Program-made: the position numbers and the translations under genes
Origin: Tisiphia sp964030975
GTDB taxonomy: Bacteria > Pseudomonadota > Alphaproteobacteria > Rickettsiales > Rickettsiaceae
Reading direction: 5' to 3'
DNA: 64,000 nt
NCBI RefSeq assembly: GCF_964030975.1
Contig: NZ_CAXIQH010000001.1
Coordinates: forward strand, 1,302,001-1,366,000
Shown here: one piece after another, positions 17,991 to 26,104 of the stretch
Position numbering within the stretch: position 1 is the first letter of the stretch
Layout: each line of letters begins with the position of its first letter
Notes under the pieces: generated by a model
The model's input: the letters and a program-made list of their open reading frames with translations, nothing else
The model's database searches: none
What the model was told of the DNA's origin: nothing

Positions 17991-18644
17991 TTAGTTATTG
18001 CTTGAGAGCCTTTCTGGAAATAATTCGTCCAAGCTATTTTGACTAAAAACTTTTACGTATAAATCATTGTGCTGTAAATTTTTGCAATATGAATTACTGC
18101 ATCTTATGCTACTCAGAACTATGTTAGCATAAAGACTGACAATGCTAATAAACTGTTCAAAAGATTCAAGGTTGTTAATGTAATAGCTGATAATCTCTGA
18201 ATTGTTACTTGAAGACAAAAAATAAAATCCTTCAATTTTATCTTTTGTTCTTTGGTAGATGATAAAACTGTTACATGCTTCCTGATTATAGAATCTCCTC
18301 AAAGTCTCGTATTCGTAGCTTAGATTTTTACTTTGGGTGTTTTTAATATTGTCGATATTCCTTGTACAAAAGCCCATAGTTGTCCCATCACTTAAAAATT
18401 GACGATAACCAAATTCTTGAATATTTAAGCTAAATATCGCCGCCAATTGGTCAGTTAACTTTGTTTGTAATTCATTTTTTGCTAACTGTGCAAGAACAAA
18501 TTGATTGATTAGGCACTTACTCATCACACCTTCAGCTATTTTTTTATCGCTTTTTTCATAGTCACTCTCATTGCTTTGGCAAAATTCATGATCTTGCTCA
18601 ACTAAATCAAGTTGTAATCCATATTTGATAGCTTTTTTATTCAT
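17991..18644 (-). CDS. Hypothetical protein, possible LuxR sensor domain
   Basis: I do not firmly recognise this 217-aa protein. Size, position and the central mixed alpha/beta part (FGYRQFLSDGTTMGFCTR, then YINNLESFEQFISIVSLYANIVLSS) recall the N-terminal sensing domain of LuxR regulators. The next gene, 13 bases downstream on the same strand, is a bare LuxR HTH domain. I infer that the two act together or are parts of one broken gene. No membrane segments are present. The conserved Trp/Asp ligand residues of acyl-homoserine-lactone receptors cannot be assigned, so a quorum-sensing role is not claimed. Confidence 0.55.
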   Translation of the reverse strand: MNKKAIKYGLQLDLVEQDHEFCQSNESDYEKSDKKIAEGVMSKCLINQFVLAQLAKNELQTKLTDQLAAIFSLNIQEFGYRQFLSDGTTMGFCTRNIDNIKNTQSKNLSYEYETLRRFYNQEACNSFIIYQRTKDKIEGFYFLSSSNNSEIISYYINNLESFEQFISIVSLYANIVLSSIRCSNSYCKNLQHNDLYVKVFSQNSLDELFPERLSSNN

Positions 18645-18887
18645 AAATTTTGCTCTAATTGCTGTTATTGTTCAGATTATGACAGGGATTTTTCTTAAAA
18701 CAATAGGCTTTTCATTACGTGAAATGCTATTTTATATAGAAATGTGAGACAAAAACTGTAAAATAATTAAAATTATTTCCTGTGATGAAATTATTTTGTC
18801 AGTTGGTTGTTGGCAAATAAAGCTTTGACTTAGATGTTATCCCTTAAAACCTTAAACCAAAAGCATAAAATAGCTTTATTCCTAAAA

Positions 18888-19646
18888 CTATGGCTCATAA
18901 CGATCATTTTTTATCTCTGGTATGAAGTAAGCAAATGACCTTGGAGGTACAAGTTGCTGCTTGCAAATACGTGCTAGTACTTGCTGAATTTTTTGGTAAA
19001 TATAGTCCTTGCTAATACCGCTTTTTAGCCATTCTACAACCAACAATGTATCTTTTGGTAAAACCATACTGTACTCGTTGAACAGTATTTGTAGCTTTTG
19101 AGTTAATTCTGCTATTTCGGATTTTGCTAATTTTGAAGTCCCAAGCGAGTTATCCACATGCTCATCTATATCATCTAATCTTATATCAATAGATTTATCT
19201 TTAGACGCGTGCGCGCGTAGGTAATACGATCGTATTACGTTCGTATATACGGTCGTATATACGGTCGTATCATTAGAGGGGGTACCTTTCTCCCCTGAAA
19301 TTTCGATAAGTTGATTGCGATGTTTCTCCCATCTCTTTGCTATATTCAAGGAATTTTGTTGTGATACTTTTATAAGCTTTTGGCACTCGTTTTTCAACTT
19401 CAAATGCGTAAAAGTTTTATCAGAAAAAATGAAAAAATTTTGCAAAATTTTTTTATAATTTTGCCATTTTTTTAGTGAAATATTTAAAAAATGTGCCAAT
19501 TTTTGGTCATTATTTGGCAATTTTCCACCACTTATCCACATATGTTCAAGCAGTCTAATGTAAATTCCTAATTCATCATGTCCAAGTAAATTAGTACCAT
19601 GAAGAAAAGCTGATAGGGAAAAGGGCTTGTTCTTGGATTTTAACAT
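18888..19646 (-). CDS. DUF1376-type replication-associated protein
   Basis: The 252-aa protein has an N-terminal DUF1376-like (YdaU) domain. It shows FLHGTNLLGHDELGIYIRLL, then HMWISGGKLPNNDQKLAHFL and FFIFSDKTFTHLKL (residues about 10-85). A variable low-complexity middle and a helical C-terminus ending VPPRSFAYFIPEIKND follow. DUF1376 proteins are found in phage and plasmid replication or regulation modules. Its coding region contains a perfect 18-bp palindrome and 12-bp direct repeats (19221-19270) and two DnaA boxes. A cluster of DnaA boxes lies just upstream at 19808-19885. I infer a replication-initiator or helicase-loader-like role. Confidence 0.65.
   Translation of the reverse strand: MLKSKNKPFSLSAFLHGTNLLGHDELGIYIRLLEHMWISGGKLPNNDQKLAHFLNISLKKWQNYKKILQNFFIFSDKTFTHLKLKNECQKLIKVSQQNSLNIAKRWEKHRNQLIEISGEKGTPSNDTTVYTTVYTNVIRSYYLRAHASKDKSIDIRLDDIDEHVDNSLGTSKLAKSEIAELTQKLQILFNEYSMVLPKDTLLVVEWLKSGISKDYIYQKIQQVLARICKQQLVPPRSFAYFIPEIKNDRYEP
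19221..19270. repeat. Palindrome and iteron-like direct repeats inside the DUF1376 gene
   Basis: An 18-bp perfect palindrome (gtaatacgatcgtattac, 19221-19238) is followed by two 12-bp direct repeats (tcgtatatacgg, 19241-19252 and 19253-19264) and a half copy. Such direct repeats in or next to an initiator gene resemble iterons. They translate to a VYTTVYT stretch, so selection for DNA binding rather than protein sequence is plausible. Confidence 0.55.
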
Positions 19647-19807
19647 AATAATCTCCTATAATTTTAGATAATTTAGCTGTAAAAACTCATAAAAAAACCT
19701 TCAAAAAATGGCAAAAAAAAACTATACGAGCGTATAACTCAAAAAAAAAGCTAAAAAAATGCAAAAAAAATCCCAAAAAAGTTATAAAAAAATCCAAATT
19801 TCATCCC

Positions 19808-19885
19808 TTATCCACAGGCTAAAAAAACTTATCCACGTGATATCCACATATTATACACATATTTATCCACAAGTTTTGTGGGTAA
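19808..19885. other. DnaA-box cluster, candidate replication origin
   Basis: Six sites matching or close to TTATCCACA lie within 78 bp. They are at 19808-19816 (perfect), 19829-19837 (one change), 19840-19848 (one change), 19851-19859 (TTATACACA), 19863-19871 (perfect) and 19877-19885 (reverse strand, TTACCCACA). Two more perfect sites lie in the adjacent gene (19150-19158 and 19532-19540). An A-tract-rich stretch (19680-19800) next to them could be the unwinding region. The pattern is typical of a DnaA-dependent origin. Its association with a DUF1376 gene and a serine recombinase suggests a plasmid- or phage-type origin, now integrated. Confidence 0.6.
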
Positions 19886-19893
19886 AATCTATA

Positions 19894-19918
19894 CTAGGTT
19901 CTGTTGACAAAATTTAAA
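19894..19918. repeat. 25-bp sequence with an inverted copy at 54396
   Basis: A 25-bp sequence (starting ctaggttctgttgac) is exactly repeated in inverse orientation at 54396-54420. The ggttctgttgac start resembles the inverted ends of IS6-type elements, so both may be solitary ends of a lost insertion sequence. Confidence 0.5.
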
Positions 19919-19959
19919 AAATTTGAATTAATTGATACTATTGATAACAAACTTTAGAA

Positions 19960-20229
19960 TTATTTGCTGAAATCCATTTCAGGTTCTGATGCAATCTTTT
20001 TTCTTTTTGCTAATTCCTGTTTAAGCACTTCTTCAGTAAGTTGGTGAAAGTCATTTGCTGAAACCAATCCATCAGTGGTTATGAAAATTTTTTTCATTGG
20101 ATCACGCATGGGTATTACATCTGCATAAATGTATTTATGTACCAAACTAGGATGCTTACCTATTTTTTTGGCAAATTCTTTTATAGACATTTTTTGCAGT
20201 TCTAACCATGTGATTAATTGCATAGTCAT
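19960..20229 (-). CDS. Cro-like helix-turn-helix regulator, 89 aa
   Basis: The small DNA-binding protein has LQKMSIKEFAKKIGKHPSLV (about residues 11-30) as its HTH, followed by HKYIYADVIPMRDPMKKI, which fits the Cro/YdaS type. Further on, ITTDGLVSANDFHQL is a typical ending for this group of phage and plasmid regulators. The gene lies between the DnaA-box cluster and the divergently oriented 74-aa gene. It probably controls the replication module. The function is inferred from fold and context. Confidence 0.7.
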   Translation of the reverse strand: MTMQLITWLELQKMSIKEFAKKIGKHPSLVHKYIYADVIPMRDPMKKIFITTDGLVSANDFHQLTEEVLKQELAKRKKIASEPEMDFSK

Positions 20230-20479
20230 AGTTATAGCCTAAAAGTTTTTTATCCTTACTAGAAAAACGCCCTTGGGTACCTAAACTCAAGAAATATTTT
20301 TTAAAATTTCACTGCATGAAATTTTTTACATATGAAATAAATAAATTTTACATATCAAGATAAGTGAATCTAGGCTTTATTAATACTAAAGTTGTTTCAT
20401 GCTGTGAAATGACCATTGTAAATCAAGAAAAAATAGTTAACAGTAAGATAAAAGCTTATAAAAATGGGAAATACATATT

Positions 20480-20704
20480 ATGAAAAATGTCTATATGCAC
20501 CAGATGATTCAGGAAGTAAATAATGATAAACGAACATCAGAAGAAATTTATCAAGCAATTATAAACAGGTTAAAAATTATTGCTCAAGACAAAAAACTCA
20601 CTAACCAAGAAGCTCACGCAGCAGCTAGGAACTTAATTGGTTTCTGCCAGGAAATTATAAATTACAAGGCAAGAAAGCAAAGGAATAAGAAAATAATATC
20701 ATAG
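20480..20704 (+). CDS. Small hypothetical protein, 74 aa
   Basis: I do not recognise this protein. It is basic at the C-terminus (KARKQRNKK) and helical. It has a GGGA ribosome-binding sequence 11 bases before the ATG. It is transcribed away from the Cro-like gene, towards the recombinase. Position suggests it belongs to the mobile block, perhaps as a regulator. The 480 bases that follow (20705-21182) contain no recognisable gene or repeat. Confidence 0.5.
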   Translation: MKNVYMHQMIQEVNNDKRTSEEIYQAIINRLKIIAQDKKLTNQEAHAAARNLIGFCQEIINYKARKQRNKKIIS

Positions 20705-21182
20705 GACGGATAATATAATGACCAAAAAATAGGGCTTTAAATTAAGCAAAAGAGGGTAATGTAACAGCTAAAGGACAAAAAATGTTTAAATAAGAGCGAT
20801 ACTAATAAAAAAACAAACCCATATAAATCAAAAAAGCCCATATTTAGACTTAGAGCGTAATAATTCAAAACCAGGTCTTCCAACCATAATGATACTAAAA
20901 AGCCGTGTAATAGCTTTAAAATAGCTAAAATAGAAGTTTAATAACAAAACAGCTGATGTAGCACTATTACAAGCCAGAACAATTTATTTACAATAACTCA
21001 TGTATGGATATACCCAAAAATTATTAATACTGAAAAAAATGTTACACTTGGCTCTAATACTGAAAGGGATGGGGTAATTTAATAATAATTCAACTTGACT
21101 TGTGCGGTGCTTGATATATCTCTACTCTTTGAGTACATAATACTTTCTAGTTAAAGCAAAATTTATTATCTAAGGAGAAAAT

Positions 21183-22709
21183 ATGACAGACAAAGCAACA
21201 AAATCAATAATTTTAGTTCGTGTTTCAACAAGGGAGCAAGAAGAGGGGTATTCAATTGAAGCTCAAAAATATAGATTAGTAGAATATTGCCAACGTAAAA
21301 ATCTTGAAGTTATCGAAACTTTTGAAATTATCGAATCTTCAAGCAGAGGTGATCGCAAACAATTTAAAGAGATGATCAAATTTGCTAAAAGCCATAGAGA
21401 AACAATTGCTATAGTTGCTGATAAAGTAGATCGAGTACAAAGAAGAGTCTCAGAAATTTCATTACTAGAAGAACCTATAAAAGCTGGTAAGATAGAATTA
21501 CATTTTAGAACGGAAGGTTACATAATAGATAAAGATTCTCAGTCTCATGCAAAGCTAATGTGGGGAATGAACGTATTGATGGCTCAATCTTACGTTGACA
21601 GTTTAAGTGATAACGTTAAAAGAAGCCTAGATCATAAATTACGTAAAGGGGAGTGGATAGGACCAGCCCCTCTTGGTTACCTAAATAGCCGAGATGAAAG
21701 AGGAAGCAGTATAGTAATACTCGATCCTTTAAGAGGTTCTATCATAAAAAAACTCTTTGAAGAATATGCAACAGGAATGTATACTCTTAGTTATTTGACT
21801 AAAAAAGCTAAGGAGCTTGGTCTTAGAAGCAAAAACAATTGCTATGTCAATAAAACAGTAGTGCATCGCATGATCCAACAACCTTTCTATTATGGTGAAA
21901 TGAGAGTAAAAGGAGAGATGTGGTCACATGGTTACCAGGCAATTATAACAAAAGAGACTTTTATGGCATGTAAAGAGGTACGTTTAGGATGGAAGAAGAA
22001 GCCTTTTAAATATGGAGGGAAGGATTTTCTTTTTAGAGGGTTAATCACCTGTGCAGTAACAGGCAAAGTTGTAACAGCTGAAACTCACAGCAAAACATAT
22101 TCAGATGGTAAAGTGGACGAATGGACTTATTTAAGTACATGGGATCCAAAGAATCCAAACAAAAAGATTTATGTAAGAGAAGATGAGGTTTTAAAGCAGG
22201 TAGAAGAGGTTTTTAAAAGAATAGGTATAAGAGACCCAGAAGTGTTAAAAGAGACTCTAGCGTATTTAAAAAATACAAATGAGCTAAAAAAAGACGAGCA
22301 TGGGCAAGCAACAGCTGCTTTAAAGAAAGAGCATACAGAAAATGAAAATAAACTAAATTCATTAATTGATTTAAGATTAAGCAGTGAACTAAGCAAAGAA
22401 GAATTCCAAGCAAAGAAACAGCAATTAAAAGATCGTCAATATGAAATTACTCGTTTACTTAAAGTTTATGAGGAAGCAGACGATAAATTTACTGATACCG
22501 CTACAATGCTAATAACTCTAGCTTCTGAAGCCTATGAAACCTTCAAAGGTTCTGAAACCCCCGAAAAACGCAAAATGATAAATTTCGTATTTCAGAACCT
22601 GAAACTGAGTGGCAAAAAACTTGAGACCTCTCTACGTTTCCCGTTCGATATTTTTGAAAAAACGACGACTTGTACCGAATGGCGGAGAGAAGGGGATTCG
22701 AACCCCTGA
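21183..22709 (+). CDS. Large serine recombinase (site-specific integrase)
   Basis: The 508-aa protein has an N-terminal resolvase/invertase domain with the catalytic Ser in LVRVSTREQEEGYS (about residue 13) and the Arg cluster DKVDRVQRR. A recombinase domain follows (KLRKGEWIGPAPLGYL ... KTVVHRMIQQPFYYGEM, about residues 155-260). A degenerate zinc-ribbon and a coiled-coil stretch (about 370-430) complete the layout of large serine integrases. An AAGGAG ribosome site precedes the ATG. The reading frame runs into the 3' end of tRNA-Ser, and its last residues (TEWRREGDSNP) are encoded by the tRNA gene. This marks the tRNA as the integration site. Confidence 0.9.
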   Translation: MTDKATKSIILVRVSTREQEEGYSIEAQKYRLVEYCQRKNLEVIETFEIIESSSRGDRKQFKEMIKFAKSHRETIAIVADKVDRVQRRVSEISLLEEPIKAGKIELHFRTEGYIIDKDSQSHAKLMWGMNVLMAQSYVDSLSDNVKRSLDHKLRKGEWIGPAPLGYLNSRDERGSSIVILDPLRGSIIKKLFEEYATGMYTLSYLTKKAKELGLRSKNNCYVNKTVVHRMIQQPFYYGEMRVKGEMWSHGYQAIITKETFMACKEVRLGWKKKPFKYGGKDFLFRGLITCAVTGKVVTAETHSKTYSDGKVDEWTYLSTWDPKNPNKKIYVREDEVLKQVEEVFKRIGIRDPEVLKETLAYLKNTNELKKDEHGQATAALKKEHTENENKLNSLIDLRLSSELSKEEFQAKKQQLKDRQYEITRLLKVYEEADDKFTDTATMLITLASEAYETFKGSETPEKRKMINFVFQNLKLSGKKLETSLRFPFDIFEKTTTCTEWRREGDSNP

Positions 22710-22767
22710 CACGTTACCGTGAACACGCTTTCCAGGCGAGCGCCTTAAACCACTCGGCCACCTCTCC
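22683..22767 (-). tRNA. tRNA-Ser (anticodon GGA), attachment site
   Basis: The minus strand folds as a class II tRNA. The acceptor ggagagg pairs with tctctcc. The D-arm is followed by an anticodon loop with GGA (tggaaag), a long variable arm (gtgttcacggtaacgtgtc) and a T-arm aggggttcgaatcccct. An encoded CCA occupies 22680-22682. The recombinase frame on the other strand stops inside this gene at 22709. The tRNA reads UCC/UCU serine codons and appears intact. Confidence 0.95.
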
Positions 22768-22843
22768 ATAACGACTATATACACACATTCAGAATAAAAA
22801 ATTATCCCTAGTTCGGCTATAGATAACCCGATTAGCATTACTC

Positions 22844-22932
22844 AGTCATTGCGAGAAAGACCTCAGGTCAACGAAGCAATATATAAACAAACTTCATGAA
22901 TTGCCACGCTCACATACGTTCGCTCGCAATGA
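22844..22932. repeat. Family A repeat between tRNA-Ser and IS256
   Basis: A diverged copy (gtcattgcgag ... gctcgcaatgac) with the left outer arm (ataacccgattagcat) at 22822. Confidence 0.75.
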
Positions 22933-22952
22933 CATCAATTTACTATGACTAA

Positions 22953-24288
22953 GGCTCTGTCCAGAAAAGTGTGTAAATTTCCAAAATAGGTCATTAAATT
23001 TTGTTAAGCCTATCTTCAAATTTGATCATCAAATGAGCCATAGCTTCATTCCAGTTGGGAATAGGCATAGTCCATTTTTTGGTCATATAGTCAATTGTCA
23101 AATATAAGCTTTTAAAAACAGCACTATCACTAGGGAAAACACGCTTATTATTTGTTACTTTACGCAATTGACTATTAACAGATTCAACTGAATTAGTGGT
23201 ATAAATTACCTTTCTAATTGCCTCTGGATATCCTAGAAAAATCATTAAATTATCCCAATGATTATACCATGATTTGGCAATTTGTGGATATTGTTTATTC
23301 CATTTTTCTTCAAAATATACTAAAGCTAAATGTGCTTGTTCTTCCGTTGCTGCAGTATATATCGGCTTTAAATCGCTAGCCACCTGCTTCCTATCTTTAT
23401 ATGATACGTATTTTAAACTATTTCTAATCTGATGTACAATACATAATTGATGTTCTGTTTTTGGATAAACTGCTTCTATCGCCTCAGACATACCAGTAAG
23501 ATTATCACTACAGGCAATCAGTATATCCTTTAATCCTCTATTTTTCATTTCAGTAAAATTACCAAGCCAAAATTTTGCCCCTTCATTTTCACTGATCCAT
23601 AATCCCAATATATCTTTTCTACCAGATAAATCAATCCCTAATGCAACATATATTGCCTTGTTAATTATCCTTTTGTCTTGCCTAACTTTTACTACTAAAC
23701 AATCAAAAAATACTATCGGATATATCTCTTCTAACGGTCTACTCTGCCAAGCTTTTACATCATCCATTACATCATCGGTGATCTGACTGATTAAACTCTC
23801 ACTTATTTCAACACTATACAACTCTTGTAATTGAACCTTAATATCAGATACACTCATACCTTTAGCATATAATGATAAGACTTTATCATCAAAACCATCA
23901 AAACGTTTTTGTCTTTTCGGTAGTATTGCTGGTTCAAAGGTACTACGCCTATCTCTTGGTACTTCTATCTCAACCGCTCCATGTTCGGAGATCAGTTTTT
24001 TGCTAGTTATACCATTACGAGCATTATCATTATCTACACGACTGTATTTATCATAGCCTAGATGATTATTCAATTCTGACTGCAATGCCTTCTCTATCAA
24101 GCGTTTGGTCAATTCTTTTAATAATCCTCCTTCTTTCAGTATTGTGCTTACATCTGTATCATTATCTATTAATAAATCTACTGCTTGCTTTATTGATTCA
24201 TTTGTTTTTTTATTCATGTAATTTCCTTTTTTGTTATATTTTTATATATAACCTATCTCGAAATTTACACACTTTTCTGGACAGAGCC
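22953..24288. mobile_element. IS256-family insertion sequence, copy 2
   Basis: Same element and orientation as copy 1 (15253-16588), one base different. It is flanked by a perfect 8-bp duplication atgactaa on both sides, the right copy being 24289-24296. Both copies face the same way, 7.7 kb apart, and enclose the Dam to tRNA block. Recombination between them would delete that block. Confidence 0.95.
22994..24217 (-). CDS. IS256-family transposase
   Basis: The 407-aa protein is identical to that of copy 1 (15294-16517), with the same DDE residues (FFDCL, ACSDN, NSVESVN). The one nucleotide difference lies in an Arg codon and is silent. Confidence 0.95.
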   Translation of the reverse strand: MNKKTNESIKQAVDLLIDNDTDVSTILKEGGLLKELTKRLIEKALQSELNNHLGYDKYSRVDNDNARNGITSKKLISEHGAVEIEVPRDRRSTFEPAILPKRQKRFDGFDDKVLSLYAKGMSVSDIKVQLQELYSVEISESLISQITDDVMDDVKAWQSRPLEEIYPIVFFDCLVVKVRQDKRIINKAIYVALGIDLSGRKDILGLWISENEGAKFWLGNFTEMKNRGLKDILIACSDNLTGMSEAIEAVYPKTEHQLCIVHQIRNSLKYVSYKDRKQVASDLKPIYTAATEEQAHLALVYFEEKWNKQYPQIAKSWYNHWDNLMIFLGYPEAIRKVIYTTNSVESVNSQLRKVTNNKRVFPSDSAVFKSLYLTIDYMTKKWTMPIPNWNEAMAHLMIKFEDRLNKI

Positions 24289-24331
24289 ATGACTAAATAC
24301 TAATCGTTTTAGCTATAAAGCTAATAATTTA

Positions 24332-24970
24332 CTACTTCAGAAAATTGTTAGCATAATATTCACAATATTCTTTAACTGGACAAGCAGGACAATTTGGTAC
24401 TCGTGCTTTGCAAATATACCTACCAAGTAATATCAACCAGTGATGAGCATGTTGCAACCATTTTGTATCAATAATTTCAACTAATTCAAATTCCACTTTT
24501 TCGGGAGTATTACTACTTGCCAACCCCAATCTTTTAGAAACTCTGAATACATGCGTATCAACTGCTATAGTTGGCTTACCAAATAGGCAATTTAATACTA
24601 CATTAGCAGTTTTTCTTCCAACACCAGGTAATTTAATTAACTCATCAAAATTATTTGGCACTTTGCTGTCATACTTATCTATCAAAATACGAGAAAGTGC
24701 AACAATATTTTTTGCTTTGGTTATAAATAAACCTATTGATCTTATATAATTTTTTAATCCTTCCTCCCCAAGTTCTAATATTTTTTCCGGTGTATTATAT
24801 TCTCCAAACAAAAATCTTGTTGCTTTATTAACTGAAACATCAGTTGCTTGTGCGGATAATACCACAGCTATTAATAGAGTAAAATTATTAACATATTCTA
24901 GTTCTGTTCGGGGACTAGTATTATTCTGGCTTAAAATTTCAAAGATTTTATCAACTATTTGAGCTTGCAT
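24332..24970 (-). CDS. nth: Endonuclease III
   Basis: The 212-aa base-excision repair glycosylase/AP lyase removes oxidised pyrimidines. The helix-hairpin-helix LPGVGRKTANVV carries catalytic Lys120, and the GPD-region Asp is Asp138 in AVDTHVFR; both are at the same positions as in E. coli Nth. Four cysteines near the C-terminus (CKARVPNC, CPVKEYC) form the 4Fe-4S cluster. The gene is full length. It is divergent from grxD with a short shared promoter region. Confidence 0.95.
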   Translation of the reverse strand: MQAQIVDKIFEILSQNNTSPRTELEYVNNFTLLIAVVLSAQATDVSVNKATRFLFGEYNTPEKILELGEEGLKNYIRSIGLFITKAKNIVALSRILIDKYDSKVPNNFDELIKLPGVGRKTANVVLNCLFGKPTIAVDTHVFRVSKRLGLASSNTPEKVEFELVEIIDTKWLQHAHHWLILLGRYICKARVPNCPACPVKEYCEYYANNFLK

Positions 24971-25021
24971 AATATAACATTTAAGAGTAAAAAGAAATTA
25001 TAATTTGTATCAGGTTTGGGG

Positions 25022-25354
25022 ATGTTAGAGAATAAAAATTTTGATTTTATAAGAAATGAAATTGCTAATAATGATGTTGTGTTGTTTATGAAAGGCACTA
25101 GCAATTTCCCCCAATGTAATTTTTCTGCTACTGTTGTTTCTATCTTAAAAAAACTGGGCATAGAATTTCGTGATATTAATATTTTGACCGATCTTAGCCT
25201 ACGTGAGGATATTAAATCTTTCAGCGATTGGCCTACCATACCACAGCTTTATATAAAAGAAGAATTTATAGGTGGCTGTGATATAGTACGTGAAATGTAT
25301 GAAAATGGTGACCTTGTTATATTATTAAAAGATAAACATATACTACCTAAGTAG
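25022..25354 (+). CDS. grxD: Monothiol glutaredoxin
   Basis: The 110-aa protein of the Grx4/GrxD family has the single-Cys site PQCNFS (Cys32 counted from the ATG at 25022). WPTIPQLYI and GGCDI are the glutathione-binding elements. Family members carry and deliver Fe-S clusters, often with BolA. The start at 25022 is preferred over an upstream TTG at 25016. It is divergent from nth, itself an Fe-S enzyme. Confidence 0.9.
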   Translation: MLENKNFDFIRNEIANNDVVLFMKGTSNFPQCNFSATVVSILKKLGIEFRDINILTDLSLREDIKSFSDWPTIPQLYIKEEFIGGCDIVREMYENGDLVILLKDKHILPK

Positions 25355-25359
25355 TCGCT

Positions 25360-25633
25360 CCGTCAAAAAGGCTGTAGGTATGAGAGGTAATACATGTTTG
25401 CGGTTAAAAATCACATCAAAATCCATAAGATTTTCACCCTATTTTGTCAAAAACCTTATGGATTTACAAAGTTTTTATAACCTAATCACAGTAGCAAGCT
25501 TGTCATCCCTGCAAAAGCAGGTATCTAAAATAGTGGACAAAAAGCCCTGAGATATTATAGATTCCTGCCTACGCAGGAATGACATCCTTTTTGTTTAAAC
25601 ATAGCAGATGTTGTATCTTTAGACTTTTGACGG
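25360..25633. repeat. 274-bp element with inverted ends ccgtcaaaa, containing family B
   Basis: The ends ccgtcaaaa (25360-25368) and ttttgacgg (25625-25633) are complementary. An internal perfect 11-bp pair (25419-25429 / 25455-25465) and a family B repeat (about 25502-25592) lie inside. A similar right end (tagacttttgacg) recurs at about 57841. This fills the spacer between grxD and the response regulator. Confidence 0.6.
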
Positions 25634-25681
25634 GGGACTAAGTAATACAAAAAATAATTATTCAAAACAAAAATAGTATAT

Positions 25682-26104
25682 CTAGGTTTTATCGAACTGC
25701 CTTATAGTTTCAAGCAGCTCTTGGTTTTTATAAGGTTTACGGATTATGTATGTTGCTTGTCCTTGTAAGAGTCCTTTTATTTCCTGATGATTGCTAGACA
25801 AACCACTTTGAAAAATTATAGGAATATGGGCAACATTTTTGTCATTTCTTATCTGTTTATGCACTTCACAACCTGTCATATCAGGAAGAGAAATATCAAG
25901 AAGTATTAGATCTATTTTATTAGCATGTATTTTAGATAAATCAACTGCTTCTTGCCCAGTATAAGCACTGATAATTTTATATTTCTGTTCATGACGTAAC
26001 ACTAAATTTATCGCTTCATGGCAGATTGGTTCATCATCAACAAAGAGTATAGTGAATACTTTTATAATATTATACTTTGCTAACATTTTGTATCTCTTTC
26101 TCAT
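25682..26104 (-). CDS. Single-domain response regulator
   Basis: The product is a CheY-like receiver without an output domain (140 aa, or 134 if the second Met is used). Acidic pocket Asp23/Asp24 (FVDDEP), phospho-acceptor Asp70 (LILLDISLPD), Ser100 (FQSGLSS) and Lys123 (IRKPY) are all present. It overlaps the upstream histidine kinase gene by 35 bases, so the two form a two-component pair. With no DNA-binding domain it probably passes phosphate on or acts by protein contact. Confidence 0.85.
   Translation of the reverse strand: MRKRYKMLAKYNIIKVFTILFVDDEPICHEAINLVLRHEQKYKIISAYTGQEAVDLSKIHANKIDLILLDISLPDMTGCEVHKQIRNDKNVAHIPIIFQSGLSSNHQEIKGLLQGQATYIIRKPYKNQELLETIRQFDKT

Noticed and set aside
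20705..21182. Possible small genes before the recombinase
   Set aside because: No frame with a start, ribosome site and coding character; no repeats recognised.
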